NCBI GenBank assembly: GCA_015039365.1
Contig: WION01000473.1
Span: 1 to 40,903 of the forward strand
From: Amanita rubescens
Lineage: Eukaryota; Basidiomycota; Agaricomycetes; Agaricales; Amanitaceae
Length of the DNA: 40,903 bases
Direction of reading: 5' to 3'
Shown: in pieces, positions 1 through 10,639 of the stretch
Numbering within the stretch: position 1 is the first letter of the stretch
How the letters are laid out: the number at the start of each line of letters is the position of its first letter
The notes under the pieces: model-generated
What the model was told of the DNA's origin: nothing
What the model saw: only the letters and a program-made list of their open reading frames with translations
Databases searched by the model: none
Position numbers and translations under genes: made by a program

Positions 1-973
1 ATATCTTGTTATTATCCTCCATGAATAAGAAAGGGTCGAAACTAATATCGCAGTGGAAATGGACATCTGGCCTGGAACTGGGTAAGCTATTGTTTTTTCA
101 AAAATGAAAACTTACTCTATTCTCCAATACCATCTATATTTCTGTAACAGTTCATGTCGGAAGAAAAACTGTAATAATCGATGAGCAAGACGCTTTCGAC
201 ATCGGAAAGCGGACTTCTTCTTACCCCGGAATTGAACCGACACATGTTGCGATACCTGAATCCCAGTGAGCTCAATCGCATCGCTATGCTAAATATACCC
301 ACGACACGGAACCTGGAACAAGTCAATTCTCTCTTGCAAGAAACGATAAGGGTAAGCCCACCTCCATATATTATATTATCGTCCTCCATCTGTTTCCTTC
401 CTTCTTTGGCCTTCTCTTCGTCTATCCAAGTTGGTTGGTACCAATGATCGCGAGGGATCTGACCAAACTCCATCTTCGAATTTGTCAATACCGAGACACG
501 TCTAAAACGATAGTCTAACACCCAAGAGCACAGGTTGAAGAGAAACCCAACTTACGTTTTAAACTCGTCCGTAAACTGTTCTTCGTTCAACAAAACATAC
601 GGATAACCATGATACTTGTTGAACCTATCCTCTATCTCCCTAATGCTCCTCACCGTCCCATCAAGGTCGCTATTCCTCGCAAGAATAACAAAACTCGCAT
701 TCGCTCTTCTATTAACAACCAAGTGCGTCGAATTCTCTGCCTTGTAATAATCCTCGAGATTGTACCGGTCGGGTTGACGAGTATCACCCGTCAAATGAGA
801 AGTGATATACTGCAACGATGTGGCCCTGCCATATCCATCGTGAGTGAGACGAAGTATCCAATGAAGACTGATCTGCATCATGATCGTCAACGTCTAGACC
901 AGTACAACGTCACTACTAAGTCACTCACAAGCAAAGCAAGAACAAGAAGTATATACCGCGCCGACGTGTTCAT
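1..973 (-). CDS. GT15 (KRE2/MNT1 family) alpha-1,2-mannosyltransferase, C-terminus off the left edge
   Basis: This is a type II Golgi membrane enzyme that would transfer mannose from GDP-mannose to O- and N-linked glycans. I read six exons: 973-929, 872-556, 501-358, 255-225, 168-116 and 71-1 (open). The first 15 codons plus the start of exon 2 give a hydrophobic signal anchor (YILLVLALLISLHWIL). Family blocks follow: RANASFVILARNSDL, YPYVLLNEEQFTDEF, FGQIPRDHW, IYGG, YRNMCRFNSGFFFRHELL and WYWRIEPDVHFHCDI. About 220 residues are in the window; the family is near 400, so the segment with the catalytic glutamate lies outside. All junctions keep frame, but the exon 3/4 join works only with a GC donor (GG|GCTTAC). 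The obvious GT donor two codons earlier would shift the frame. Start ATG at 973 is chosen because it supplies the anchor through a consensus GTGAGT donor. Family call is firm; the substrate is inferred. Confidence 0.88.
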
Positions 974-1227
974 CCTAGTAACGTCGCCGGGCGGTAAACA
1001 ACCAATAGTCTGTTAGCTGTAAGAGAAAAAGGCCAAGTTCAACGTGGCGACCGAAGAAGACGAATTGACGGGTAAGAGGCTCCGCCTTTCGTCACCGCTC
1101 CGTATCGTTGTTCCCACATGCCCGAGAAACCCATCGCAAACTGATTATGTAATTGATCATCAATGTCGTTTTTATAGTACAACCACTGCCAAGACCGCGA
1201 CACGGTTGAGAACCCTTACCGCAGCAA
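974..1227. promoter_or_regulatory. Shared divergent intergenic region between GT15 and MDP-1 genes
   Basis: 254 bp separate the two start codons, so both 5' regions must lie here. No clear TATA box is visible. Short open frames in it lack support. Confidence 0.45.
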
Positions 1228-2117
1228 ATGTCCAACCAATTGCCAAAGCTCATTGCTTTCGATTTGGAGTGCGCTTTTCGCGTTAGCCGATTAATTTATT
1301 GATTTTTTCTCTCTCTCCGCAGCTATACCTTGTGGGACCTCTGGGTCGATACTCACGTTATCGGTGGGTGTTATCTCGCCGCCGCCTCCCGACCAAATGT
1401 GTCTCACTCCACCCCGCTCCACGTTTAGGGCCTTTGCATAGAGACAGAACAACAAGCCAAGTCCTCGATATGTACAATAGACCCATAGAGCTATATAAAG
1501 ACGTGCCAGAAATCCTACAACGCCTGCGGAAAGCACGCGTCAAAGTCGCGGCATGTTCACGTACATCCGCCCCTGCACTGTAACTTCTATTTCATCTGTA
1601 TCATTTTTCATATTGTTGATATTTTCGCTTTTGACAGCGCGCGCCAAGCCTTGAGTTTGCTTTTGATACCATCTCAGTCTGCGGATGACGACGCCGACGC
1701 GCAGCCTGCTGTAGAGTTTTTTGACCAACTAGAGATATACCCTGGTACGTGTTATCACGTCACAACGTGCAAAAGAACTCAATCCGTACCACGACATCCA
1801 GGCTCCAAACTCGCTCATTTCAAACAGATTCACAAGAAGACGGGCATACCGTATTCACAAATGGCAAGTCGCCGTTTTTCCACCAGGGTCGTTGCCAAAA
1901 CTGAGGGCTTGTATTAGCTCTTTTTCGATGATGAAATACGCAACAAGGAGGTGGAAGAATTGGGTAAGAACGCAATCATCTTGCCTACCTGCTTCCGCTT
2001 AGACGATGTTTTCAAGGTATCACCTTTCACCTTGTGAGAAATGGTGTCAATCATTCTTCCTTTGAGAAAGGGCTCGCAGAGTGGAGGAAGAGACGTTCAG
2101 CGGAGTCGGAGATGTGA
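1228..2117 (+). CDS. Magnesium-dependent phosphatase 1 (MDP-1)-like HAD phosphatase
   Basis: A HAD-superfamily phosphatase of the MDP-1 type; relatives act on phosphotyrosine or fructosamine-6-phosphate with an aspartyl-phosphate intermediate. Seven exons: 1228-1268, 1323-1363, 1429-1579, 1638-1744, 1802-1863, 1918-1963, 2017-2117, together exactly 183 codons (182 residues), close to the family norm. All HAD motifs survive. The nucleophile motif FDLDYTLW has D12 and D14 and is split by intron 1 inside the second Asp codon. Motif II is AACSRTS, the lysine region is YPGSKLAHF, and the acidic motif is LFFDDE. The fifth intron (1864-1917) is a GC-AG intron with the good donor ATG|GCAAGT; intron 1 uses GTGCGC. 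The ATG at 1228 follows AGCAA and gives MSNQLPKLIAFDL, the usual N-terminus. It lies tail to tail with the small gene ending at 2300. Confidence 0.9.
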
Positions 2118-2299
2118 TATTGAATGCAAGACGAATAAGGAACTTGTAAAGAAAGACACAATGGGCTGTGCCTGAGCTGTGCAGCGCGCAGATATCGGCA
2201 ATGTGCTTATCATAATACGTAACAGGAATATCAAGAACCTAAAGCGTAAATAAATAGACTTCCGAGCGTCGACTATTTCATCTTAGGGGTCATTGAACC

Positions 2300-2539
2300 T
2301 CATCGATCATCCTCCGACTCGGGCTGCACATGCATCGCCAAGATGTCACTCAAGTCAAAGCCACAAGGCACGAGCGACGTCGAGCCTTGACGTATGTAGT
2401 GCCTCGTAGTGTTCGGATTGAGATGCTTGAGCGATTCAAAAAGGTTCTGTCAGGGTTCTGGCACAGTGAGATTCGGACTCAAAGGCTAGACCTTGATGGC
2501 GATACATAAATAGTGTTCATATTCAGGCCCCAGGGGCAT
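2300..2539 (-). CDS. Small conserved-looking protein of unknown function
   Basis: I do not recognise this gene. Two exons are supported: 2539-2492 (MPLGPEYEHYLCIAIK) and 2446-2300, which ends HVQPESEDDR and a TGA. They are joined through a 45-bp intron with donor GTCTAG and acceptor CTGACAG; the frame is kept. The reading frame is open upstream to about 2809 (basic, Arg/Lys-rich), so the true start may lie further 5'. It would then collide with the hydrolase start at 2800. The C-terminal exon has protein-like composition and an acidic tail. Start and full length are unresolved; no function is proposed. Confidence 0.45.
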
Positions 2540-2799
2540 TGCATCATCGTGGGGGAATGTGAAGTTCTTACTGTAGTTGAAGAACTGTGAAGATGACGGG
2601 CGCCGGCGTTGAAGGAAGCTGTGCTCTCGGGTAACGCGGTGACGTCTGCGTTTTAACTTTGTGCTTATACTTGTCACGTCCAATAATGGCGCCGATACAA
2701 CTACACTCTGCTTCTCTTTCTCAAGTGCGTTTCGTCGATGAGAGCGAATACGCTTTCTAACTCTTTTATAGGTCGCTAGACGATAAAATAACCATCCGA

Positions 2800-3944
2800 A
2801 TGGAAACAATAGCCAACTTTGACAATGCGGAAATCGGCAAAATTCTAGTACCCAGTGAGTCCTCGACCGCTAGTCTAGCCAAACACGTTTCACTGATTGG
2901 CTACATCCAGCGTTTAATGCGTTTATACCTATACTAGAACAGCGCCGGGCCCAGCTACTCGATACGAACAAGTCGACAGTCCAATATGGGCGGACACCAC
3001 GACATATGGTTCGTCGCCTCTCGCTTCCATCCCTAAACGCAACCTAACACAAAATACAGATGGACATCTACTACCCCGAACCCGCAAACGTCCCCGAAAA
3101 CACACCGGTTCCCGTTCTTTTCTTTTTCTACGGCGGCGGATTCTCCACCGGCTTCAGAACGTTGCCTAAACCATACGACCTCGTGTACTCCAACATAGGC
3201 TGGTTCTTCTCCCAAAAAGGGTTCGTGACCATCATCCCTGACTACCGACTTGTACCCCAAGTCCAATTTCCAAGTCCCGCCGACGACGTATACCAAGCCG
3301 TCGCTTGGGCGATCGAGAACAAGGAAAAGATTGCAGACGAGGGCGACGTACCGTACGAGCTCAACTTTGACTCGGTCTTATTGATGGGTCATGCATCGGG
3401 TTCGGTACATTTGACTACCGCGTTGCTGATGCCTGGCTTGTTATCCGGTGATCCGGAGACGAAAGACCGAATAGCGGGTGTCGTCCTCGTTTCTGGGATG
3501 TACAACACGCGTGCACTGCCACCGGACGATCCCGTCGCAGGCGTTTTGGCTCAGTATTGGGGCACGTTCGAGGCGACCAAGAGGAATGCACCGCAGCCGC
3601 TGTTGGAGAGCGCACCGGAGGATATGGTTGCTTGGTTACCGGAGATTTTGATGGTGGATGCGGAGAAGGAGCCGTATTGGCTCGAAGTGGGTGCGGAGGA
3701 CTTTCAGAAAAAGTTGTCGGCGAGGACGAGGAAGAAAGAGGTGGTGAAAACTGTGGAGTCCGCTTCGGGTACTACCTTGCCTGAAGTGAAGCTAGGCCTC
3801 ACAACTAGGCTCGTGGCTAAAGGGCACAATCATATTAGTATCCATCTTTCACCTGGGTCAGGGCAGGGAGAGGAGTGGGCAGATGCCGTGGTGAAGTGGA
3901 TGAAAGCGTTGATCATTGAGAAATTGGCATCAAGGTTATCATGA
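2800..3944 (+). CDS. Alpha/beta hydrolase (HSL/BD-FAE-like), complete copy
   Basis: Three exons, 2800-2854, 2911-3008 and 3060-3944, make 345 residues with all frames joining. The fold is shown by the oxyanion-hole block FFYGGGFSTG (GGG near residues 76-78), the family block VTIIPDYRLVPQVQFPSPADDV, and the C-terminal histidine motif GHNHIS (306-311). The last is typical of a basidiomycete hydrolase family. The expected nucleophile elbow G-H-S-A-G reads G-H-A-S-G (161-165), so serine is displaced by one position. No signal peptide is visible. A near-identical, truncated second copy lies at 15775-16736. Family members are esterase- or lipase-like; the substrate is unknown, and catalytic competence is doubtful because of the elbow. 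Confidence 0.85.
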
Positions 3945-4610
3945 GGATTCGAAGTGTGTTATGAACCTTGTCAATTTTATTACTTATTTTGCTCTGGTAG
4001 CCTACTAAGTCAGACCGTATGGAAGGGATCCAGGTTGACGAGTTCATGTTTGAAAGACGCTTTTCTTACTCTCCGAATATCGATGGGAATGCCTCCAACA
4101 GGATTGTTATCGGTCACTCTTGGTTCTTGGCATATCGATGATGGTATGGATCAGCGCGGAATTCTCAGCACCCAACAGCCATCCGGCAGGCGAATACATT
4201 TTTTATTCTTATTCTATTCATTCTCCATGCCTAGATATACTCAAAATGTGCCACCGCCTTTCTTATCTCTAAGATGTCTATTGCGAGGCAAAGCACCTAC
4301 GTGAACGTTGACATGGGTCCGAAAGTCCAATGCGCCCAAACTGGAACACGGGGTGGACACACGGAACCGAACGAGGGACTAAAACTAGAAGGTAAGGGGA
4401 AACTAGTCGTGGGCACAAAAATGAAAGGCCAGCAGACGCGGAACAGAAGGAGGATGGACGCATGGCCCAAAACAGGAACATGGGAGCCTAACGACGGACG
4501 ACGGACGGACAGGTGGACGTGGACGAAAGCAGGCATGGATGGTTCAAGCCGAGGTGGGATATATGCCCCGGGACTTGACAGCGACTCCCAGGAACTCCTA
4601 AACGGTCGGC
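3945..4610. other. Intergenic stretch without a supported gene
   Basis: Several short frames are open on both strands but overlap each other and lack conserved blocks. A GGAC/ACGG-rich simple stretch lies around 4490-4525. Confidence 0.5.
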
Positions 4611-5757
4611 TTATGACAAAGGAACGATAGCTCTCTCTTCAAATTGTAGCCAGCCTGAGGCCGCATCCAGAATATTGTCTTCATCAGAAACAACCTTGCC
4701 TTCCTTGCTGTCCTTGACGACCTCATCGCGCCATTTCATAATATTCATATACCGGTCACCATCGAATCCATCCGCTTCCACGAGACCATTATTGCCGCCT
4801 CCTCTACCTCGGTTGTTCTCATTAACGCTTTCCCCGGCTTCTGTCCGACGATGCTTTCTACTATGATCATTTCTACTATGATCAGGACTACGCCACTTGT
4901 GACTCTGGAGTGCTATTTCAGTTGGAGCATTCCATGTCTTAAGCTCCAAGGCGAGGACACCCTGGAGATGCCTCTCGAGTTTTGAACAAAAAACGTATAG
5001 GCGTATTACCTGAATAGGGTCAGAGAGATTAAACTGTTGCTGGTGCTCATAGATGTGAAGGACCTAAAAAAGTCTAAGTTTTTGGCAACTGATACCGTAT
5101 AACTATGAACATACCGAGTCGTCATTCCAGTACGAAGAGAAAATTCGCACGCAGCCACGACAGGCAGTAGCCGGCATGATGATAGATGATTTGAGTGAGA
5201 GAGCTTTCCGCTGCGCCTGTGCAGTGGCAAGCACCATGATTAGCTGGTTTTCATTGCACTCGTTATCATCCTTCTTGAATTCTCCAGCAAACCCGATGAT
5301 TGAGAAGCCATCTCTCTCCCCACCCGTGGACCAATACAGTTCTCGGTAAATCATTGGCTCGCCTTGAAAGGAAAAACCGTGCCGCTAGTATTTTATCACC
5401 GGTAGTCACTGAAGGAATTGTCACCAAGGCGTCGGACCGCGCATCTGGGTTGCCAGCCGACGCCACAAGGCGATAGCTTTCTTCAGTTCTAATGGCAAGG
5501 TTATAGGAGATATATGCGAAAGCCAGAGGGGAGAAAACGTACTTGAAGTCACAACGACAATCAACCTTCGCACTAAAAGCTAATTCGATAATGTCGTTAA
5601 TACTACGACGCTGAGTATGTTCTTTGGAGAGATTATTTAACGTTTTGCGAACATGACTGTAAGCGAAGGCGAGAGTGGGAAGAGCGGGTAGGATTTCATA
5701 CTCGTCTCCTTCTACAGGGGTAAGTGTCGAGGCCCATTTAACACTATGACGAGATGG
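4611..5757 (-). pseudogene. Conserved fungal protein of unknown function, frameshifted
   Basis: I do not recognise the family by name. The minus strand is open from 5757 to about 5355 (blocks ALPTLAFAYSHVRKTLNNL, DFKYVFSPLAFAYISYNLAI). It then continues in another frame from 5354 (MIYRELYW, FSIIGFAGEFKKDD, ATAQAQRKALSLKSSII, ACRGCVRIFSSYW). A clean 51-bp intron (5114-5064, GTATGT...TTTTTTAG) joins to a last exon 5063-4611 that starts VLHIYEHQQQFNLSDPIQ and ends in TAA. No intron of plausible size explains the change of frame near 5350-5360, so a one-base indel is likely and the copy is probably dead. No start codon was found at the 5' end; a KDZ transposase remnant begins at 5746 on the other strand. 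Confidence 0.5.
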
Positions 5758-6069
5758 TCAGCATTACGTGTCCAGTGGGCGAAAGCACTAGCTCGATCAG
5801 AGTGTCAGCGTACTTTAAGTCCAAGGGGGCATGGTGGGTCGAGCGAAGTGAAGCGGAAAATCGACAAGTCAGCCGAATGCTTGCGCGCCTATGCTGAGGA
5901 TCAAGCCCGCGTAATCTCGCACACAAATTTGAGGCATGGGAGGTCTTGCATCGGGATGGAATTACAGCAGAAATGGCTGGCTATCGTTGCGCATAAGGGT
6001 GATGAGCTGGACGAAGCGGGGACAGGCAGTGAGGAGGAAGTGTCAACTCAGAGAATGATGCTGATATGA
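5746..6069 (+). mobile_element. C-terminal remnant of a KDZ (Kyakuja-Dileera-Zisupton) transposase
   Basis: An open frame of 107 codons matches the pattern I know from the C-terminal domain of KDZ transposases: ALRVQWAKALARS, then a charged middle, then CLRAYAEDQARVIS and KWLAIVAHKGDELDEAGTGSEEE. The family usually has a longer acidic helix between the first two blocks. Here it is largely replaced by a basic, glycine-rich stretch, suggesting internal deletion. No catalytic core or terminal repeat is visible nearby. This is homology by eye, so moderate confidence. Confidence 0.45.
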
Positions 6070-6209
6070 GTGACTCCCTTACTTAGTAATGTAACGTACT
6101 GTTGAGTCTCACTTTGATATAATAGAAGTACAACAGGTCAAGGCGCTCATACTACATAACAGACACGAAAAATCTCTGCAACCTTTCCATCTTTGTGTTC
6201 CTTCGACTA

Positions 6210-6884
6210 CTAGTCAATGAATTTCCCCTCGCCACGAGTGAATTTCAAGCTGCCTTGAATTGCTCTCCCTGTGATGCCGTATATTAGTTATTGCACATAA
6301 CAGAGTCCGAAAGATTCCTTACCAGCAAACTGTCAACGCAATGACGGATATATTCAGATCGGTAATTACATAACTAAGGGTTAGACTCACCACAGCGAAC
6401 TTTTTGTTCTGGAAATTGTAGAAGAAAATGATGAGGAACTTTATAATCGGCACCCTGGGTATCTTGGCCCCATCCAGTGCAAAGAACTTGACTTCCCGCG
6501 GGTTGCCGGCCCTTACCAGGGTACCGGTAGAGGTCCCCGACCATTGATCTACAAATCCCAGCGAATCAAGTACCGTCAGACGACTGGCCTTAAACTCGAC
6601 ACAAAGTATTCGCACGTACCGACAGTGCTTCCATTGAAAGCATGAACATTAGTCTTCTTGATGTCGAGCTGTTTCACTGTGGAGAATATGGCCTGATAAA
6701 GTCGTAGTATCTCGGGTTCTTCGGCCCCCATCTCAACCTTGTCGTCACTTCTATCAAAGAGGTGTTTGGCGATGAACTCATCGGTGAGATCATTGGGGTC
6801 ACGATCTTTAAGGTCGGAAAGCAGTGCTTCGACCTGAGCCTGGAACTCTTCTGCAGACGCGGGGATGGTTTCGATGGTGGACAT
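6210..6884 (-). CDS. 162-residue conserved-looking unknown, four exons including a 7-nt micro-exon
   Basis: Exons 6884-6620, 6548-6391, 6329-6323 and 6268-6210 give exactly 163 codons with stop. The product starts MSTIETIPASAEEFQAQ, has an acidic helical N-terminal half, then a beta-rich part (GTLVRAGNPREVKFFALDG, IIKFLIIFFYNFQNKKFAVV) and ends FTRGEGKFID. Junctions: GTACGT donor for intron 1, GTGAGT for intron 2, GTAAGG for intron 3. Without the 7-nt exon (TTTGCTG) the last exon is out of frame and stops early, which is why I include it. The size and the sheet-rich C-terminus recall small NTF2/SnoaL-like folds, but that is a guess; I assign no function. The other start, upstream at 6920, adds a short hydrophobic leader and is less likely. 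Confidence 0.6.
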
Positions 6885-7139
6885 GGCTGATAGCAGTAGT
6901 GCGAATGTGATGATCGGCAATGTGCTGGGGTTAAGTGTGCTTGGGGCATCCCCCTTTTAAACGTTTTGAACAGCATGTATGCGCGCGTTTGGCTTGGAGG
7001 ATCCCTTGAAGCTAAACTCGTAGCATGGCGGCCACGGCCATCCTCAAGTGGTAGTGAACAGAATGGATAACAAAGTTCTGCCCGCAAGCGGAAAGTTGAA
7101 ACGAATAATAGAACCTGCTCCTATCCAAGCTCCAACCAT

Positions 7140-7470
7140 TCCAAGCCCCCGGGCCTAGTATCCAGTTCTTGAACGATGTTAATCTGGGACAAGGCACGGA
7201 AGCCTTGCTCCACGGAACCAGAGGGTGGTTAATCATTCTACTTGAAGAGAATCGATTTGGATACTAATCATGGAAGTTCCCAGTTTAGCAGCTGGACCAT
7301 TCCGAGCTGAGAGACCTCTGAAGAGAATTGAAGACGCCGTTGCCAATTGGTGTGGTTTGGAAGCCCGAAATGGTTTCATGATGATTCTGATTGATCGCAG
7401 AAGCTGTCCCTTTGTAGGTGCACGTGTCAAGGTGGGCAGAAAGCGAGTGAAGAGAGGTAAGGCTAATATT
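7140..7470. repeat. Dispersed repeat R1, copy A
   Basis: First of four diverged copies of one repeat. Shared landmarks are CTTGAACGAT(T)GTTAATCT, AATCGATTTGG, GACCGTTCGCTGAGAGA (here degraded), AGCTGTCCCTTTGTAGGTGC and GTGGGCAGAAA. Open frames in all copies are short and interrupted, so I treat it as a non-coding or dead element. Confidence 0.6.
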
Positions 7471-7829
7471 ACGAATAATAGTTACCACCACAATCGTCAG
7501 TGCTTCAAGCTGACTCGGTTGTGCAGGGACCATTGACGACAGTTCAGGTCGGTGAGGGTCGGTAGCCGACTATTATATTTTTTGAATGAATTATTTAAAA
7601 AATATATTGTTTGTCCGTCTCAGCAGTTTTGCCGCGCTCAACCACATCCCACTGTGATCCCCTCTGACCATTACTCTCCTCGTGGCTATGCGGACGGTTC
7701 TTCATAAAGCACGAGAAACACGGGAGACACCTCAAGCACCTCTCAACATCAACAGACAATCCACGACCTCGTATTCGCGACAAACGTATCGTATAGGGGC
7801 CACGTAGCATGCTATAATAAGTGTGATCA
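7471..7829. other. No feature recognised
   Basis: An AT-rich stretch near 7575-7615 and short shadow frames only. Confidence 0.4.
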
Positions 7830-8290
7830 CTGCAACAATTTTCAATCGTCCAGCCAAGATCTGGGGTGCATTACGTGTACCTTTCATTCGCTACCTTCAA
7901 GTCGCACGTTCGTCCTATTGCCAAGTTAGCACTCTGGATCTTGACTATTACAGGTGGGGTGGAGCGTCACCTATTCAGGTCTTGAACGATTGTTAATCTC
8001 CGACAGGACCCGTTCGCTGAGAGACATGTGAAGGGAAAGACGCCATTTGTGTGGTTTGGAAGCCTGAACTTGGAACAGGGGAGTACGATGGTCTTCGAAT
8101 TCTGATTGAACGCAGAAGCTGTCCCTTTATAGGTGCAAGCGCCAAGTGTGGGCAGAAAAATGAGTGAAGAGAGGTAAAGCTAATAATAGTCACGAACGAT
8201 TTACTACAAACGTCAGCTTAAGCGCTCTGTGGCGTTATTGTTCCAATTAACTTCTATGTTGGTTCATCCCATTCGTCCGGTCAAAATACA
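7830..8290. repeat. Dispersed repeat R1, copy B (internal deletion)
   Basis: Begins with CACTGCAACAATTTTC...CAAGATCTGGGGTGCATTACG, shared with copy C. It passes directly from the CTTGAACGATTGTTAATCTC block into CCCGTTCGCTGAGAGAC, so it lacks roughly 110 bp present in copies C and D. It ends after the TTCGTCCGGTCAAAA landmark. Confidence 0.6.
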
Positions 8291-8538
8291 CTTGTCTCAC
8301 GTCCCGGCTTCTCGCACCGATCATCAGGAAAATCCCAGGTTCGACTTTGGCTGCTTCAACTTTTGAACAGGCCGCTTTGCACCGCTTTTACTTTCCAGAC
8401 CATCACTTTCAGCTGCTTTTACTTTATACCGGACTACTTTGAGTTTTGGTTTGTTACTTTGGTTACTTTGTAGCTTTTATCGCAATGTAGTAGTATGTAT
8501 ATCCACATGCACCTTTCAACCCCACCAGATCAATATCA

Positions 8539-8942
8539 ATGCCCACCCCATCCTTGGTCTCCGACTGCCACAGTAGTGCGTCGGTTTCATTGTTTTGCAA
8601 AAGGGTTGCAAAGTCACCCTTTCGGTTTAGTGCCTGGATGCTTCACGCGAAAATTTCCAAGATCATGGTCCCCCCGGCAAACGTTATAGACCACTTTGAT
8701 AGGCTGTATCAGTTAGAAGAACTGCCCAGCGCTCTGGTTCAGGTTAGTATCCCCTCCCTACATATCTATCACTCATAACTTCTAAGCAGAGTCCTTTACC
8801 AACACCATTTTTAGACGTCGATCGCGGATTCCAGCTTACCGTGCGTGCAAGAGTAGCGAGGATGGAGGGACCCTTCCCCGTTCTGTTTAGAATAGGACGT
8901 CCCATGGCATCCCATTTGTCAACTACGAGGGGCCCTAGGTAG
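8539..8942 (+). CDS. 118-residue conserved-looking unknown, two exons
   Basis: Exons 8539-8742 and 8790-8942 are joined by a 47-bp intron (GTTAGT...TAAGCAG) in phase 0. The product has a cysteine- and serine-containing N-terminus, then blocks that read like a conserved domain: HAKISKIMVPPANVIDHFDR, ELPSALVQ, TPFLDVDRGFQLTVRARVAR, EGPFPVLFRIGRPMASHL. I do not know the family. The start is chosen as the only in-frame ATG after a pyrimidine-rich leader with several CTTTGGTTACTTT-like tracts. The leader resembles a fungal promoter. It is isolated among repeats, so it may be a surviving host gene or part of an element. Confidence 0.5.
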
Positions 8943-10005
8943 TGACAAGGCAGCTATTTCTTGGGGTAGAAGACGAAGGTACGTGAGGTGCGTTGACTGG
9001 GAGCTGTGGGTCGGCTAGGCATGCATTTGAGTGGCAGTTGGTCCCGATTCGAACGATCTCCCACGGCATCCCCCCTTAGACCGTAGGACGACGCATCACT
9101 GGTGAGACGGTGGACCGTGCGCTTGTCAGACGTAGGATACGATAGTGCCGCTTGACGATGAGTATGAGCTTTGCATGGTAGATGGACTAGTTCAGAAAGC
9201 TTGACGGCACGCTCCCGCCCCATTTATAGTGGCCCTCTCACCGCTACCCACGTATTCATTATCCCCACCATGAGCGAGGCCCTCTACAGCTGTGAAACCT
9301 GAAGGTAAACTCGCAACAAGTTGGTTTTCCTTTCTCGTTCCACAAGCTGACGACCTCTAACAGTGGTTAACCGAGAAATCCGACCCATCTGTTACGAATA
9401 TGCTGCTTGCCCACAAACTCGGCCAAGTACGCGCTATTCCACCCAGGTGCCAGAAAGAGGACGAAGGAGCGTTAGGGGAGATATGCTGCGAAAGGTGTCC
9501 CCGCGTCAGTCACGACGCTATCACGTTCTTTATATCTCACAACTAGAACGCTCAATGTGACGTCGACTGTACGTAGTGTGCCAATGCGAGCCTCACGCGC
9601 AGGAGATCACCGTGCATGATGGGAATATTCTCACCGGGCTGTTGGCAGCGTTGATGGGAGGATGGTAAGGCCTGCGGAAGTGGATCAGTCGACACATATA
9701 CGGGAAAGGATGACAGCACACGTCTCTCGCTTTCCAGTAATCCGTCCTTGCACCGTACATATAGCCTGCATGGCCGCATCCCCTCCTTTGTAGATGCCAC
9801 ATCAGCGGGAAGGGAACTGGACCTTCCTGGTCGATGGGTTCTTTGAATATAACGATTAATGTTGTGGGTCACCTTTGGGATTGTACGGGTGACAAACCTC
9901 CACATTGAGCTCGGAAGGTAGGTGAACGGGGCTGGCCGCCGCCGTATACAGTAACGGGTTTTTGTCACTCTGCTGACATCACTCCAAAGCGTTTCCGTGA
10001 CAAGC
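8943..10005. other. About 1 kb without a supported gene
   Basis: Frames of 65-150 codons exist on both strands (the longest 9552-10007 minus) but show no domain blocks, intron logic or composition bias I trust. Nothing else is seen. Confidence 0.4.
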
Positions 10006-10007
10006 AT

Positions 10008-10205
10008 GGACGCAGACTCCTATCCAGTCTCACGTGGAGCGGTCTTGACGATGTTATGTAAGACGTTCGCTCCAGGGAGACTGGTACTTAACAATAGTAA
10101 ACAAATGCTCGGCATGTCGCAGACTCCTACCCAGTCCCAGCATCGCTCGTTATGTAAGCATGTCGCTCTGGAGGGACTGGCAAATAACATGCGTCAACAA
10201 CATCG
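10008..10205 (-). repeat. Two tandem units of a hairpin-forming repeat (H1)
   Basis: Read on the minus strand, each unit contains an A/T-rich lead (TGTTTACTATTGTTAAGTA or TTGTTGACGCATGTTATTTG). Then come CCAGTCTCCC or CCAGTCCCTCC, AGAGC/GGAGC, CTTACATAAC, and the complementary arm GCTCC...GAGACTGG or GGGACTGG, ending GTAGGAGTCTG. Single units recur at 12040 and 12745. Confidence 0.6.
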
Positions 10206-10639
10206 CGCGTTGTCACCAGTCGTCACGTTTGGCTTCGGACCTTGAAATGTATTTCTAAAAATATGTACGTCGTACAGCGTCGGGGGAACGTCGAAATACT
10301 AGATGTATATATGCACTATCCTTCTGCTCGACAATGCCTGAGTTACAACAGCCACAAGTACAGGGCATACAGCCACTACCTCAAAGGGACTTTACGGCTA
10401 TATTGGATGCATTTGAGAGTCACTATGCCTGACATGCGAATAGCCTGGGTTTGATGATGGCTCAGATGACGATGTAACCTGCTCGATGAAAATGGTAGGA
10501 GGTGGGGGAATGGGATAATGTTCTTCTATTATCCGGAGTATATCGTTGCCAAACTCGTTTGTGCCCATCCACTTGGTTTCGTGGTCAAGGTTTCGGCGCA
10601 TCATTAGTATACGAGGTTGTGGAATGTGTTGAGGCAGAG
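10206..10639. other. No feature recognised
   Basis: Short overlapping frames only; the copia fragment begins downstream. Confidence 0.4.

Noticed and set aside
3033..3784. Antisense and alternate-frame ORFs over the hydrolase, mirrored at 15892-16643
   Set aside because: Shadows of the hydrolase frame; they appear twice only because the gene is duplicated.
9552..10007. 151-codon minus frame
   Set aside because: No recognisable domain, no supporting intron signals, and it is overlapped by other frames of similar quality.
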